Assembly: GCA_951828515.1 (NCBI GenBank)
Contig: OX639992.1
Coordinates: 2,954,217 to 3,018,216, forward strand
Direction: 5' to 3'
DNA length: 64,000 bases
DNA from: an uncultured Poribacteria bacterium
Lineage (GTDB): Bacteria; Poribacteria; WGA-4E; WGA-3G
Each line of letters starts with the position of its first letter. The stretch's first letter is position 1. The position numbers were made by a program, and so were the translations under genes. Positions 42,429 through 51,428 of this stretch are shown here, in pieces. The notes below the pieces were generated by a model. That model saw only the letters and a program-made list of their open reading frames with translations. It made no database searches and was not told the DNA's origin.

Positions 42429-43757
42429 CTACACCATTTCACGCGCCGGATAATGCGTATCCCCCGGTGATATATCCGTCGGGTCGTTCGATACAGCCGT
42501 CTCCGGTGGCACCATAATCTGGTTTTCGTTCACCGGATCATCGGTTTCCGTCCGCCACTGCTCCAAACGGTCTCGCATCTCCGCCAAAACATCTGCATAA
42601 TCGGGGTTCCCCGCGAGGTTATGCGCCTCCGACGAATCAAACACGAGGTCGTATAACCGCTCCGATTCAACCGGATCATCACCCCAGCCGTGCTCCATCA
42701 TAAAGGTTTTGCTAATGCTGTCATCGCAGTTCGGTAGTGCCCATTTTTCCGCAGTGTCATAGCGGCGGATATATTTCCATCGTTTGGTTCGGATGGCGCG
42801 TTGCGGTTCGTAACAGCAATGGTAGTTGACTTCAGCGAAAATGGCATCGCGAGTATCTTCCGCCTCACCACGAACTAACGGGAGCACAGAGTTACCCTGT
42901 AGCCACTCCGGTGCTTCAATTCCTGCCAATTCACAAATCGTCGGGAAGAGGTCAATCTGACTGACCAATCCATCCGTAACCTGTCCTCCGCTAAATCCAC
43001 CAGGACCGCGAACGATAAGCATTATACCGATGCCGTGGTCGCTGAGATGGCATTTCATACGGGGGAAGGCGAGCCCGTGATCGGTCGTACATATCACAAG
43101 CGTGTTTTCGGCAAGCCCGTTTTCCTCCAACGCGTCAAAAACCACACCCATTTTCCTATCAAGCGTCCGAGCCGCATCTATGTATTCCGCCATATCCTGC
43201 CGAGTGACAGGGGTATCAGGGAACGGTGCTGGTGGTTTCACATAACGTGGGTCGGTTTTCGGTTCGCCATCCGGGGGTGGATCGAATCCTTTCGCTCGAC
43301 GATGTGTTTCGCCAAATCCAACATCTAAGAAAAATGGCGCGTCATGATTCTCCGCGATGAAGTCGCGTGCACGTTCCTCTGCCCCCGCTCGTACGGTGCC
43401 TTCGGATAAAAGCCGCTGGTATCCTGTCTCCTTAAGATCCCGGACGACATGCTGGAATCCTGCCAAGGCTGTGGTGTATCCAGCCTGATTCAAGGTGTAG
43501 GTGATGAGATGCTCTGGCACTGGAAGGCTCCACCCCCGATTTGCCAAGCCACCCATACCGCAGCTATGTGCCCATTGTCCCGTGAGGAGTGCGGCGCGAG
43601 ATGGTGAACAGGTCGGATTCGCACAAAATGCGTTCCGAAACACAACACCCTCTTCCGCAAGTTTCTGGATATTTGGAGTCGGGATTGCATGCCCGTAAGG
43701 CTGGACATACCGACCCGTGTCGTGTGAGTGAATGTAGACTATATTTGGTTTGCTCAT
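42429..43757 (-). CDS. Type I sulfatase (heparan-sulfatase-like branch)
   Basis: A 442-residue sulfatase. The formylglycine motif is C50-S-P-S-R54 (in CSPSRAALLTG). The N-terminal metal site has Asp13 in HSHDTGRYVQPYG, and TTDHGLAFPRMKCHLSDHGI is the second metal region typical of N-sulfoglucosamine sulfohydrolases. The ATG at 43757 follows AAGGAT. It is the last gene of the minus-strand MFS - dehydrogenase - Gfo/Idh - sulfatase group, so it probably removes sulfate from the sugar handled by that group. Confidence 0.92.
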   Translation of the reverse strand: MSKPNIVYIHSHDTGRYVQPYGHAIPTPNIQKLAEEGVVFRNAFCANPTCSPSRAALLTGQWAHSCGMGGLANRGWSLPVPEHLITYTLNQAGYTTALAGFQHVVRDLKETGYQRLLSEGTVRAGAEERARDFIAENHDAPFFLDVGFGETHRRAKGFDPPPDGEPKTDPRYVKPPAPFPDTPVTRQDMAEYIDAARTLDRKMGVVFDALEENGLAENTLVICTTDHGLAFPRMKCHLSDHGIGIMLIVRGPGGFSGGQVTDGLVSQIDLFPTICELAGIEAPEWLQGNSVLPLVRGEAEDTRDAIFAEVNYHCCYEPQRAIRTKRWKYIRRYDTAEKWALPNCDDSISKTFMMEHGWGDDPVESERLYDLVFDSSEAHNLAGNPDYADVLAEMRDRLEQWRTETDDPVNENQIMVPPETAVSNDPTDISPGDTHYPAREMV

Positions 43758-43793
43758 GTAATAATCCTTAATATAAACTTGAGGATCGCTGAA

Positions 43794-44846
43794 CTAACGA
43801 TCTGCCGCTGCTTGTTTCGCTTTGTTAATCTCCGTCAACACGCTCATGGCGTGCAATGACTCCTCTTTATCGTATTGCGGACACTGACGTAAACCGGCGG
43901 CGAGACAGCGATGGACGGCTTCAGCTTGGTAGAGAAAGCCGTGTTGATTCGGAGAGGATCTCGCCATCGCGACGGACCCCGGCAATGGATACTCAAAGTA
44001 ATGCAGCGGGGCAGGTGCGTTGCGCGTCCTGTACTGCGAAGGTACGCCATTCGGGGGTGGGATTCGGATAGAGATACGCGTCGGGCAGTGTCCGGGTCGC
44101 TCAAGCGTGATGCGTCCCTCTGTGCCGACGAGTTCTGTCACCTCTGGAAGTTCGGAGTTGCGCGGCGGAAATGTCAGTATCGCGTATTTGTCCTCACCGT
44201 AATCCACAATCGCACCACCAGCGTTGTTGACGACAACAGTGACCGATATTGGCACGGCAGAGGCACCGAAAGCGAGAGGTGCTGCTTGGACTGTATAGAT
44301 CGGGTCGAAGAAATCGGACTGTGTTAGCACAACCTCCCCAATCGTGCCTGCTTCAATGGCAGCGCGAGCATGCTCCACCGCAGGAAAAAAACGCGTCCAC
44401 ATGCCGTCCTGCATCATTACATCTTTTTTCTCGGCTGCTGCATACATCTCTTGGGCATCGGAGAGGGTCTCTGTGAGCGGTTTCTCACAGAGCACATGTT
44501 TGCCCGCCGCAATTGCGAGAAGGGTGTGTTCCTTGTGCAGCGGGTTGATCGTGCCGATGTATACAATATCTACGTCATCGGCTGCGACCATTTCTCTATA
44601 GTCCCCATAAGCAGTAGCAACACCATACTGCCTCGCGAACGCTTTCGCTCGGTCAATTTCACGTGCCGCCACAGCGGTTACAGTCGCGCCTTCGCAAGCG
44701 TGTAAAGCCCATACCCACTGCGCTGAAATGTTACCAGCACCGAGGATCCCCCAACGTAACGGAAAAGCGACATCTGCCGCACTTGTAATCCCGCGGCGAA
44801 TATCCAGCGGCGTTGAGAGAGGCATGTTGTTTGTCATAGAGTTCAT
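43794..44846 (-). CDS. Gfo/Idh/MocA family oxidoreductase
   Basis: A 350-residue protein. I chose the ATG at 44846 with GGAAAG upstream because the longer frame would overlap the dehydrogenase gene. The Rossmann motif is LGAGNISAQWVW; the EKP motif is in HVLCEKPLTETLSDA. The C-terminal substrate domain includes NNAGGAIVDYGEDKYAIL. It resembles dimeric dihydrodiol- and glucose-fructose-oxidoreductase-like members. It probably oxidises a sugar at C1 or C3. It sits between the dehydrogenase and sulfatase genes in one operon. Confidence 0.92.
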   Translation of the reverse strand: MNSMTNNMPLSTPLDIRRGITSAADVAFPLRWGILGAGNISAQWVWALHACEGATVTAVAAREIDRAKAFARQYGVATAYGDYREMVAADDVDIVYIGTINPLHKEHTLLAIAAGKHVLCEKPLTETLSDAQEMYAAAEKKDVMMQDGMWTRFFPAVEHARAAIEAGTIGEVVLTQSDFFDPIYTVQAAPLAFGASAVPISVTVVVNNAGGAIVDYGEDKYAILTFPPRNSELPEVTELVGTEGRITLERPGHCPTRISIRIPPPNGVPSQYRTRNAPAPLHYFEYPLPGSVAMARSSPNQHGFLYQAEAVHRCLAAGLRQCPQYDKEESLHAMSVLTEINKAKQAAADR

Positions 44847-44881
44847 AACACTTTCCTTCGTCAAAGCAGGTCCGGTTAATT

Positions 44882-45895
44882 TTATTCCCACGGGTCAAGG
44901 ACGACTTTTCCGCAATCATGTGTACACTGCAACGCCCACGCGTCCTGAATCTGGCGCATAGGGAAGGTATGCGTAATGAATGTATCCAGTTGCTCCTTCA
45001 CTTGTGGAATCATCTGCATCATATCAGGTGTGTCCACGAGATTGTAATGCCGCGTGCCGTGTAGTGTCAAACCTTTATTGATAATACTGCTTCCCTGAAT
45101 TGCCACTTCGCCAATTCCACCAATCAATGAAATGTGTCCTTTCGGGCGTGTTACGTCAATCAATAATTGGACTGCCGCTGAAGCCGCAGAGCACTCCACG
45201 CCTTTGTCTACGCCTCTGCCATCCGTCAAATCCCGAATCTGATCGACAACATTCTCGTCTTGTGGGTTAACAACTTCCGCCGCACCGAGTTTTTTCGCGA
45301 GGGTTGCGCGATACGGATGGCTCTCAACAGCGATGACGCGCGCGCCTCTATATACAGCATTAATCACGCCACCAAGCCCAATAGGTCCCATCCCCGTAAT
45401 CAGAACAGTATCGAACGCGTTGACATTCATCAACCGCATGGCATTAGATGTTGATCCAAGTCCACAACATGCCATTCCAGCGTGATGATAGGAGACCCCG
45501 TCCGGAATCGGCACGAGCAGCCAGTCCTGTTTAAGGATGTACTGCGCAAAAGTCGCCGTCACACCCGTCTGTTCGGTAACGTTTAGAATCTTGTTGTCGT
45601 CAGGACAGTGGGCATATTCACCTGCCAGGCAGATATAACACTTTCCACAGGGGAAGTGTGGCATCACGACAACGCGGTCGCCTACCTTGACAGTGCCTTC
45701 TTGTGCGATTTCTACCACTTCACCAGCGGCTTCGTGTCCGAAACTGTCACCCTTACCTTCTGTTTTGAAGCCTTTATATTCCGTACACATGGGAGCCGAA
45801 TGAATCTTGACGACAACGAACTCACCCTTGGCAACCGGGTCAGGTTTATCTATGAGTCCCGCAATTTCGGGACCGAATTTTGCAACGACTTTCAT
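44882..45895 (-). CDS. Zinc-dependent medium-chain dehydrogenase
   Basis: A 337-residue dehydrogenase. Catalytic zinc ligands are the Cys in SAPMCTEYKG and the His-Glu of FGHEAAG; the structural zinc loop is CGKCYICLAGEYAHC. The cofactor site is GMGPIGLGG. It differs clearly from the dehydrogenase at 40693. GGGAGG lies before the ATG. It follows the MFS gene by 91 bases and precedes the Gfo/Idh gene by 35, in one direction. A sugar alcohol or keto-sugar is the likely substrate. Confidence 0.92.
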   Translation of the reverse strand: MKVVAKFGPEIAGLIDKPDPVAKGEFVVVKIHSAPMCTEYKGFKTEGKGDSFGHEAAGEVVEIAQEGTVKVGDRVVVMPHFPCGKCYICLAGEYAHCPDDNKILNVTEQTGVTATFAQYILKQDWLLVPIPDGVSYHHAGMACCGLGSTSNAMRLMNVNAFDTVLITGMGPIGLGGVINAVYRGARVIAVESHPYRATLAKKLGAAEVVNPQDENVVDQIRDLTDGRGVDKGVECSAASAAVQLLIDVTRPKGHISLIGGIGEVAIQGSSIINKGLTLHGTRHYNLVDTPDMMQMIPQVKEQLDTFITHTFPMRQIQDAWALQCTHDCGKVVLDPWE

Positions 45896-45986
45896 CTAAA
45901 CCTCCCTTCTTTGAATAAGGACACTCAGTTTTCCCCTTACGGGTGCCCGCGCACTACACAAATAATTGAAACAGCATTATTATATT

Positions 45987-47372
45987 TTAGGCGTCAGTTT
46001 CCTCTGTCATCTCATCTTCGTGCATAATTTCCTTTAACTGGAGTCCAATACGGAAAGCCGCGAGACAGATACCTATTGAAATAGCGAACAACCACCGATA
46101 ACCGATATGCGGGGCAAGAAATCCGGCAAGAAGGGGGCCGAAGCTCACAGGCATGAGCAGCGTGTTCATGAAACCGATGTAACTTGGACGGTTCCGAGGC
46201 GGCGCGATATTCAACATGTATGCCATAAAGCCTACCATCATTCCGTTTGACAATACACCCCCAACTATGAAGATTAGCAAGAAAGCGGGCATCTGTAATG
46301 AAGTCGGCAGTAGACCCGATGAAAAAGCAAGCGCAGGAGGGATACCCATCAAACCTGCCGTGATAATCAGCAACCATCGAACACCATATTGTTCGCCGAT
46401 GTGTCCCCAGAATGTGTTTGAAACGACACCACTTAACGCGGAGCAGACGATAAAAAATCCCATCGTCGCTTCTGAAAATCCTAACTCATTCAAGGCATAC
46501 GGCATATAGAAAGGGGATGCCATCCCGGAGAAGTGTGCGAACACGCGAAAGAGAATGAAACGCCGATAATTTGCGTCTGTCCGTAGGAAGTATGCCCCGT
46601 GTTTTAAATGTTGCCACATCGGTTGGCGCCTCGGATGGACAGGATGAATAGGTTCTCGCACGCCTAAAAAACTCACGAAAGAAAAGAAGGCTGCTGCCAC
46701 CGAACAGACAAAGAGGAAGGCGTAGTTATACGGAAACCCAAGATCGGTATCCAGACGACAAACGGAACCGATAAAATACATCGTGGACGTTTTGAAAGTT
46801 TGCGTAATACTACCGAGTATACCGGTAAATTCGGATTCGTCCCCGAGCACCGCACGAACAAGAAATCCAACCCAGATCGCGAAAAAGCCACCGTATAGTT
46901 GCCGCAGGCTAAAGAAACGGGCGCGCTGCTGCGGTGCTATCGCTTTAGAAACGATGTCCATGTACGGAAGGGTCGAAACGCCCATGGCGGAAGAGGATAT
47001 GAAATAGAGACTCAGAAAACAGACGGCGAGCAGCATCGGTTTTTGCTCACCAATTGTGATAGTGCAGAAGAAGACAGCAAGCCATGCTAAAACGCGAACG
47101 CTCATACCGAGCGCGTAAAACGGCATTTTTCTCGGACGATGTTCAAGCAAGTTTGACATCAGCAATTGGGGCCACATCCACCCCGCCGTCATCATTGAAC
47201 CCGTTAAACCCACCAGAATGTCGGAACCACTTAATTTATGGATAAAAGCAGGAAGCACCGTCGATGAATCCGCAAACGCGAAGTTGATGCGCATGAAGGT
47301 GCCTTGGAGTATCCCAAATCGGAAGTTTCGCGTATTGGTATCGGGGTTAGAAACCCCTCCTACTTTAGGCAT
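45987..47372 (-). CDS. MFS transporter
   Basis: A 461-residue carrier with twelve predicted membrane helices. It starts RNFRFGILQGTFMRINFAF with SSTVLPAF, as in a group of uncharacterised MFS proteins common in Planctomycetes- and Poribacteria-like genomes. The central loop is basic (HPVHPRRQPMW). No start codon lies between the ATG at 47372 and RNFRFG, and the first helix needs those residues, so the start at 47372 is required. As a result residues 3-13 are encoded by a hairpin repeat (47339-47363). It heads an operon with a dehydrogenase, a Gfo/Idh enzyme and a sulfatase and probably imports their substrate. Confidence 0.88.
   Translation of the reverse strand: MPKVGGVSNPDTNTRNFRFGILQGTFMRINFAFADSSTVLPAFIHKLSGSDILVGLTGSMMTAGWMWPQLLMSNLLEHRPRKMPFYALGMSVRVLAWLAVFFCTITIGEQKPMLLAVCFLSLYFISSSAMGVSTLPYMDIVSKAIAPQQRARFFSLRQLYGGFFAIWVGFLVRAVLGDESEFTGILGSITQTFKTSTMYFIGSVCRLDTDLGFPYNYAFLFVCSVAAAFFSFVSFLGVREPIHPVHPRRQPMWQHLKHGAYFLRTDANYRRFILFRVFAHFSGMASPFYMPYALNELGFSEATMGFFIVCSALSGVVSNTFWGHIGEQYGVRWLLIITAGLMGIPPALAFSSGLLPTSLQMPAFLLIFIVGGVLSNGMMVGFMAYMLNIAPPRNRPSYIGFMNTLLMPVSFGPLLAGFLAPHIGYRWLFAISIGICLAAFRIGLQLKEIMHEDEMTEETDA
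47339..47363 (-). repeat. Hairpin repeat lying inside the MFS gene's first codons
   Basis: Minus strand GTAGGAGGGGTTTCTAACCCC, then GATA: a GGGGTT/AACCCC stem with a TCT loop, of the GTAGGAG family. It reads through in frame as VGGVSNPD. Confidence 0.8.
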
Positions 47373-47562
47373 TCTCTGTTTTGTTCCTATCCAAATTTTT
47401 TATATTATAACCGCAGCAATCAGAAATCCTGCACTTTATCTTTTGACATAATTTCCGCAATTAGGTTGAATTGAAATTTTTATCGTTTGCCCGACACCCA
47501 AAAATTTTCCTTTACAGCACTCCACGATTGTGCTAAAGTTCATACAAACTTTAATAGTAGGC

Positions 47563-47580
47563 ACACTCCATTGTGCCTAA
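47563..47580 (+). repeat. Short GGCACA/TGTGCC hairpin
   Basis: GGCACACTCCATTGTGCC after GTA, upstream of the Gfo/Idh gene start at 47597. It looks like a further variant of the GTAGG hairpin family. The remaining gap from 47373 shows an AT-rich stretch but no convincing promoter. Confidence 0.5.
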
Positions 47581-47596
47581 CGGTAAGGAAACAGAT

Positions 47597-48544
47597 ATGG
47601 AACCTCTTCGAATTGGATTTCTTGGTGCTGGCGGTTTTGCAAGGCACACCATTTATCCCGCATTACATCTTGCCCCGGTCGCATTACAAGCCGTATGCGA
47701 TGCTGACGAAAATCGTGCAAAAGACGCTGCTGGTAAATTTGGCACTGGTAGATACTACACCGATCGGCACGAAATGTTTGAAAAGGAAGACCTGGAAGCA
47801 GTCATCATCTCCATGGGACCCGACCCAAGACAATCGCTTGTCCTTGAAACGCTTGCGGCGGGGTATCATGTATTCACACCAAAACCGCCAGCACCCTCTC
47901 TCGCGGAAACGATCACGCTGGCAGAAACCGCAGAAAAACACGGTAAGACACTCATGGTGAACTTCCAACGTCGGTTCAGCCTCGGCGTGCGAGAGGCAAG
48001 GCAGATTATGCAGACCGAATCCTTCGGTCAACTCACACAGCTCTTCTGCTCGTTCTGTAGTGGGAAATACCCAACAGTCAAAAGTTATCTGCTCGACTTT
48101 GCCATCCACCATTTCGATTTGGCGAGACATATTGCTGGTGCGGATGTGAAGGAACTCAGCGTTTTTCACAATGAAGTCGACGGACAGGGTGCCTTTGCTG
48201 TCGCCGTAGAATACACAAACGGCGCGGTCGGAAGTTTGCAGTTGACCAGCCAACGTCTATGGCAGCGCAACTATGACTACATCGAAATTACTGGACAGCA
48301 CGAATACATCGTTTTAGACGGGTTGTGGGGTGCGCAACACTTCACGGAATCCGGGAACACCTTCACCTCAAACTTCTCTGATCAGCGCAACGGCGAACTG
48401 ACAGGCGATGGTATCAGCCTCACTGAGTTCGTCAACGCCATTCGTGAAGATCGAGAGCCAATATCCAGCATACACGACTGTGTTGGCACGATGCGGTTCT
48501 ACGATGCTGTCCTTCAACGCAAAAAAGGCGTTATCTCCCTTTAA
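47597..48544 (+). CDS. Gfo/Idh/MocA family oxidoreductase
   Basis: A 315-residue oxidoreductase. The ATG at 47597 follows AAGGA; a GTG 24 bases earlier lies in a hairpin repeat and is less likely. The Rossmann start is GFLGAGGFARHTI. In place of the EKP motif it reads HVFTPKPPAPSLAE, keeping the lysine and proline but not the glutamate. The C-terminal half contains LLDFAIHHFDLARHIAG, the usual active-site helix with His-His. Substrate unknown. It stands alone, convergent with the polyol dehydrogenase gene. Confidence 0.9.
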   Translation: MEPLRIGFLGAGGFARHTIYPALHLAPVALQAVCDADENRAKDAAGKFGTGRYYTDRHEMFEKEDLEAVIISMGPDPRQSLVLETLAAGYHVFTPKPPAPSLAETITLAETAEKHGKTLMVNFQRRFSLGVREARQIMQTESFGQLTQLFCSFCSGKYPTVKSYLLDFAIHHFDLARHIAGADVKELSVFHNEVDGQGAFAVAVEYTNGAVGSLQLTSQRLWQRNYDYIEITGQHEYIVLDGLWGAQHFTESGNTFTSNFSDQRNGELTGDGISLTEFVNAIREDREPISSIHDCVGTMRFYDAVLQRKKGVISL

Positions 48545-48675
48545 TCGCTATTGGCAGTCGGCAGTCGGCTATCAGTGTTAATCGAACCTATCAAAAAGGT
48601 CCTTGTTCGCGAGCGTTTCTGAAAATAAAAACGCTCTACTGGCGGCTGACAGCCGACTGCTGACGGCTATTGATG
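48540..48675. repeat. CTGACTGC-type repeats flanking the end of the polyol dehydrogenase gene
   Basis: GGCAGTCGGCAGTCGGCTATC at about 48550-48570 and its inverse GGCGGCTGACAGCCGACTGCTGACGG at about 48643-48667. The second copy overlaps the gene's 3' end and encodes its last residues. A GAGCGTTT/AAACGCTC hairpin (48611-48636) between them may act as a terminator. Confidence 0.7.
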
Positions 48676-50114
48676 CTTTCTAATACCTCAAGACACGTTT
48701 CCCCATTGACCAAACGATGATAATATTGCCCAACGCGCGCCGTAAAGTCCCTATTCCCGTCCAAACCGATTGCAGACGCAGATCCAACCGTGGACCACAG
48801 TGCCGCATTCGAGAAAATAGTAGCGATCCGCTCTTCTACATCTGTTAGGTTCGCGCCAAATGCCCCCTTCAGAACGTTCTGTATTGTTCGATCGGGGTCA
48901 CGGATTTCGTATGTCTCGCCGGTATCGGTGATACCTGTGTAGTCGTCGGGAGACGAGATTGTATGCGGTGTTAAAAACCGAAGTACTGTTGCGAAAGAAT
49001 ATGCAAAATCGGATTTGAAGAGCTCTGTACTGGTATCATAGTTCGGTGAACGGACGATGTCAGCGGCACGTTCGCGAAGTTTCACAGTTTCAATGATATT
49101 AATCCGGGCATTGTCGTCTTTGACGCTACGAATGCGATTGACAAATTCCAGTGTATACGCACGCGCGCTTTTCCCGGCTATCGGGATATCCGCTTCCACA
49201 ATCTCGGCGTATCCGTTCATTAGGCGTTCCAGATGTGGAGCGAACGTTGGGTGTACCGCCGCTTCGTTGACATATTCAATACCGGAAAGTGTTCCTTTGT
49301 GCGTAATCCCCGGCACATGTACGGAATTTACTAAGAGCAATTTCCAGTCATGGTACGGTTCGATACTCTCTCGACTGACAACAACGCCGTAGTCTTGAAG
49401 GTCACCGAAAGGCACGCGCAACAGATCGTCGAGATCCTCCAGGATAAGTGGTGTCGCCGGCATTGCCTCGGCGTATGTTATTAATTCATCTTGAAGTTCA
49501 ATTTGGGCACGCGCAGCAGTTTTAATCTCATCAGGTACAGCGTAAGCTTGTGGCACGAGACGATCACCCATTTCATTGAGAAATCCGACGTTTGCTTCCA
49601 ACCATGCCGCGTAATCATCGCTCCGTCTCGGATACGCATTGCAGAGAATATCGCGAATAATATCGCCGTTATTTCGGAGGTTATCGGTGTTGATAACGCA
49701 AAGCGTCGCATCCGCACCGTGATGACAGAAATAGCGATAGAGGGTCTCTTCCAATACATCCATCACCAGTTCACCCTTGGCGATTCCGGCTTCAGTTACA
49801 CCAATAAGGAGAAGATCCAGCGGATTTTCGGTCTGTGCGTAGAACTGCTCGCGTCCTGCCTCTGTGGCAAGTGTCGTCGCGCCAACGACACTTGAGACCT
49901 GTTGAATGTCGTGGATGCCACTCGAATCGAACGTGACAACATGGTATACGCCGCCTTGTTTGTTGAAGGCATCGGCTTTCTCAGTGCCGCGCGGCTGCCC
50001 GATAAAGATACCGCCGTCATAGAGATTTCGTTGGTTCAGGATATGTACAAATTCATGGGTTAAGGCGCGTTGTAAACCACCCGCGCCAATAGCAAGTATT
50101 TTCGTTGGCAGCAT
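48636..50114 (-). CDS. Mannitol/uronate (tagaturonate-type) dehydrogenase family protein
   Basis: A 492-residue member of the long-chain polyol dehydrogenase family (mannitol dehydrogenase, fructuronate and tagaturonate reductases). The N-terminal Rossmann segment is ILAIGAGGLQRALTHEF. The family's catalytic K-x-x-x-x-N-x-x-H set appears in WKLLLVNSVHVPGITHKG. I start at 50114, with GGAGG twelve bases upstream; an earlier in-frame ATG at 50153 is possible. It probably reduces or oxidises a sugar alcohol or hexuronate. The last ten residues (SRQQSAVSRQ) are encoded by an intergenic-type repeat and are probably not part of the ancestral protein. Confidence 0.85.
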   Translation of the reverse strand: MLPTKILAIGAGGLQRALTHEFVHILNQRNLYDGGIFIGQPRGTEKADAFNKQGGVYHVVTFDSSGIHDIQQVSSVVGATTLATEAGREQFYAQTENPLDLLLIGVTEAGIAKGELVMDVLEETLYRYFCHHGADATLCVINTDNLRNNGDIIRDILCNAYPRRSDDYAAWLEANVGFLNEMGDRLVPQAYAVPDEIKTAARAQIELQDELITYAEAMPATPLILEDLDDLLRVPFGDLQDYGVVVSRESIEPYHDWKLLLVNSVHVPGITHKGTLSGIEYVNEAAVHPTFAPHLERLMNGYAEIVEADIPIAGKSARAYTLEFVNRIRSVKDDNARINIIETVKLRERAADIVRSPNYDTSTELFKSDFAYSFATVLRFLTPHTISSPDDYTGITDTGETYEIRDPDRTIQNVLKGAFGANLTDVEERIATIFSNAALWSTVGSASAIGLDGNRDFTARVGQYYHRLVNGETCLEVLESINSRQQSAVSRQ

Positions 50115-50149
50115 TTTCCGTTTAGACCTCCGTTTTCCATTTCTATTTC

Positions 50150-50265
50150 CCATTTGGCTGTCGGCTGTCGGTTTCCATCAGCAAAGAGGGTTCTGGTATT
50201 TTTCCCGCTGGCGAGATTTCCCAATCTCGCCTATTGACTGCTAATTGCTGACTGCTGAAAGGGTC
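50150..50265. repeat. Repeat cluster upstream of the polyol dehydrogenase gene
   Basis: GGCTGTCGGCTGTCGG (about 50157-50172), a hairpin repeat with arms GCGAGATT/AATCTCGC (50204-50231), and CTGCTAATTGCTGACTGCTGA (about 50238-50258). The hairpin has a pair swapped relative to the GCGAGGTT/AACCTCGC copies: G-C has become A-T on both arms. Confidence 0.8.
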
Positions 50266-50288
50266 GCGTCAGCAACCCGTGCTGATGG

Positions 50289-51425
50289 CTATTCTAAAAT
50301 ATCAGCAAAGAGTGCTAAATAAGCGTCGGCGATGTGTCTCCAATCGTAGGGCTTAACACGTTCAACACTCGCTTTGCCCATCTCAACACGACCTTCACCA
50401 GCGTTAATCAGTTTGACAAGGGAGTGGGCAAGTCCGTCAACATCACCCGCATCGAACAACGCACCGTTAACATCCTCCACCACGAGTTCATCAATGCCTT
50501 GAACACGGCTGGCAACGATCGGCAACCCTGTCCCCATCGCTTCCAAAACGACAAGAGGCATTCCCTCCGCGAGCGAAGGCAAAATGAAAACGTCAGCGTC
50601 GCGATACTTTTGTGGCAATTCGGAATACGGTACTGAACCCGCAAAGCGGATATGTGACGCTACACCGAGGTCTTCTGACAATCTTAGGAGTTCCCCCTGA
50701 TACGGTCCATCGCCGACGATTTCGATTTCAAATCTGTGTGCCGCGTTTTCAATGATTTGCGGGAGCGCACGGATCAAAAATTGGAAACCTTTGCGCGGTA
50801 TAAGTCTCCCAATTGTGAGCACTCGGACCATTTCTGGGCACGCATCGCGTTGGATTGCCTCAAAACGTCCTAAATCCAAGCCATCAGGGATCACATCCAT
50901 CTTTACATCCGTATCCGTCTCTCGCGCCAGTTCACGTAAACCGTTGCTACATGCCACAACCGCTGATGCGTTGCCCCAAATCGCTCGGATGATCGGTTTC
51001 AGGAGCAGGTATAGCCAACGATAATACGGCGGATCGGGGTTACGGCTCGGTACATCACGTCCGCCTAAGAACACGATGTATGGCACGTTACGGAGTTTCT
51101 GCAGAAGATACGCGCCACCACCCGCAGGAATGCCGAAAAAGACCTGAACGATGTCGGGTTGAAACCGCTTCGCAAACCGCAATCCGTAGAGACTTGAACT
51201 CACCGCGTAGGTTAACATTTCGTGAACCGCGCATACATCGCGGTTTTTCCGAAGCGCACGCACGCGATGCACATGAAAACCCTCCACTTTCTCGTCTATC
51301 GGACAATCACGAAACCGGGAGGTAATCAGATGTACTTCATGCCCCGCTGCCGCGAAGTGTTTGCCTAAGAAGTAGCTGACCCAACCACCACCACCACCAA
51401 TCGGTGGAAATTCGTGATTGAACAT
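50289..51425 (-). CDS. Family 4 glycosyltransferase
   Basis: A 378-residue GT-B glycosyltransferase. The N-terminus reads MFNHEFPPIGGGGGWVS, typical of GT4. The donor-binding region has LTIGRLIPRKGFQFLI and PSLAEGMPLVVLEAMGTGLPI with the E-x7-E motif. It transfers a sugar from a nucleotide donor to a polysaccharide or lipid acceptor. The frame stays open upstream to an ATG at 51533, four bases after the ligase stop, but that extension is made of two repeats. I prefer 51425, noting that the codons just before it (KKIL) fit the family start too, so a rare start codon nearby is possible. Confidence 0.87.
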   Translation of the reverse strand: MFNHEFPPIGGGGGWVSYFLGKHFAAAGHEVHLITSRFRDCPIDEKVEGFHVHRVRALRKNRDVCAVHEMLTYAVSSSLYGLRFAKRFQPDIVQVFFGIPAGGGAYLLQKLRNVPYIVFLGGRDVPSRNPDPPYYRWLYLLLKPIIRAIWGNASAVVACSNGLRELARETDTDVKMDVIPDGLDLGRFEAIQRDACPEMVRVLTIGRLIPRKGFQFLIRALPQIIENAAHRFEIEIVGDGPYQGELLRLSEDLGVASHIRFAGSVPYSELPQKYRDADVFILPSLAEGMPLVVLEAMGTGLPIVASRVQGIDELVVEDVNGALFDAGDVDGLAHSLVKLINAGEGRVEMGKASVERVKPYDWRHIADAYLALFADILE

Positions 51426-51428
51426 CAA

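Noticed and set aside
48540-48580. Tandem CTGACTGC stretches as recombination attachment sites
   Set aside because: They occur in many gaps in degenerate form without an integrase gene, so they are better called dispersed repeats.
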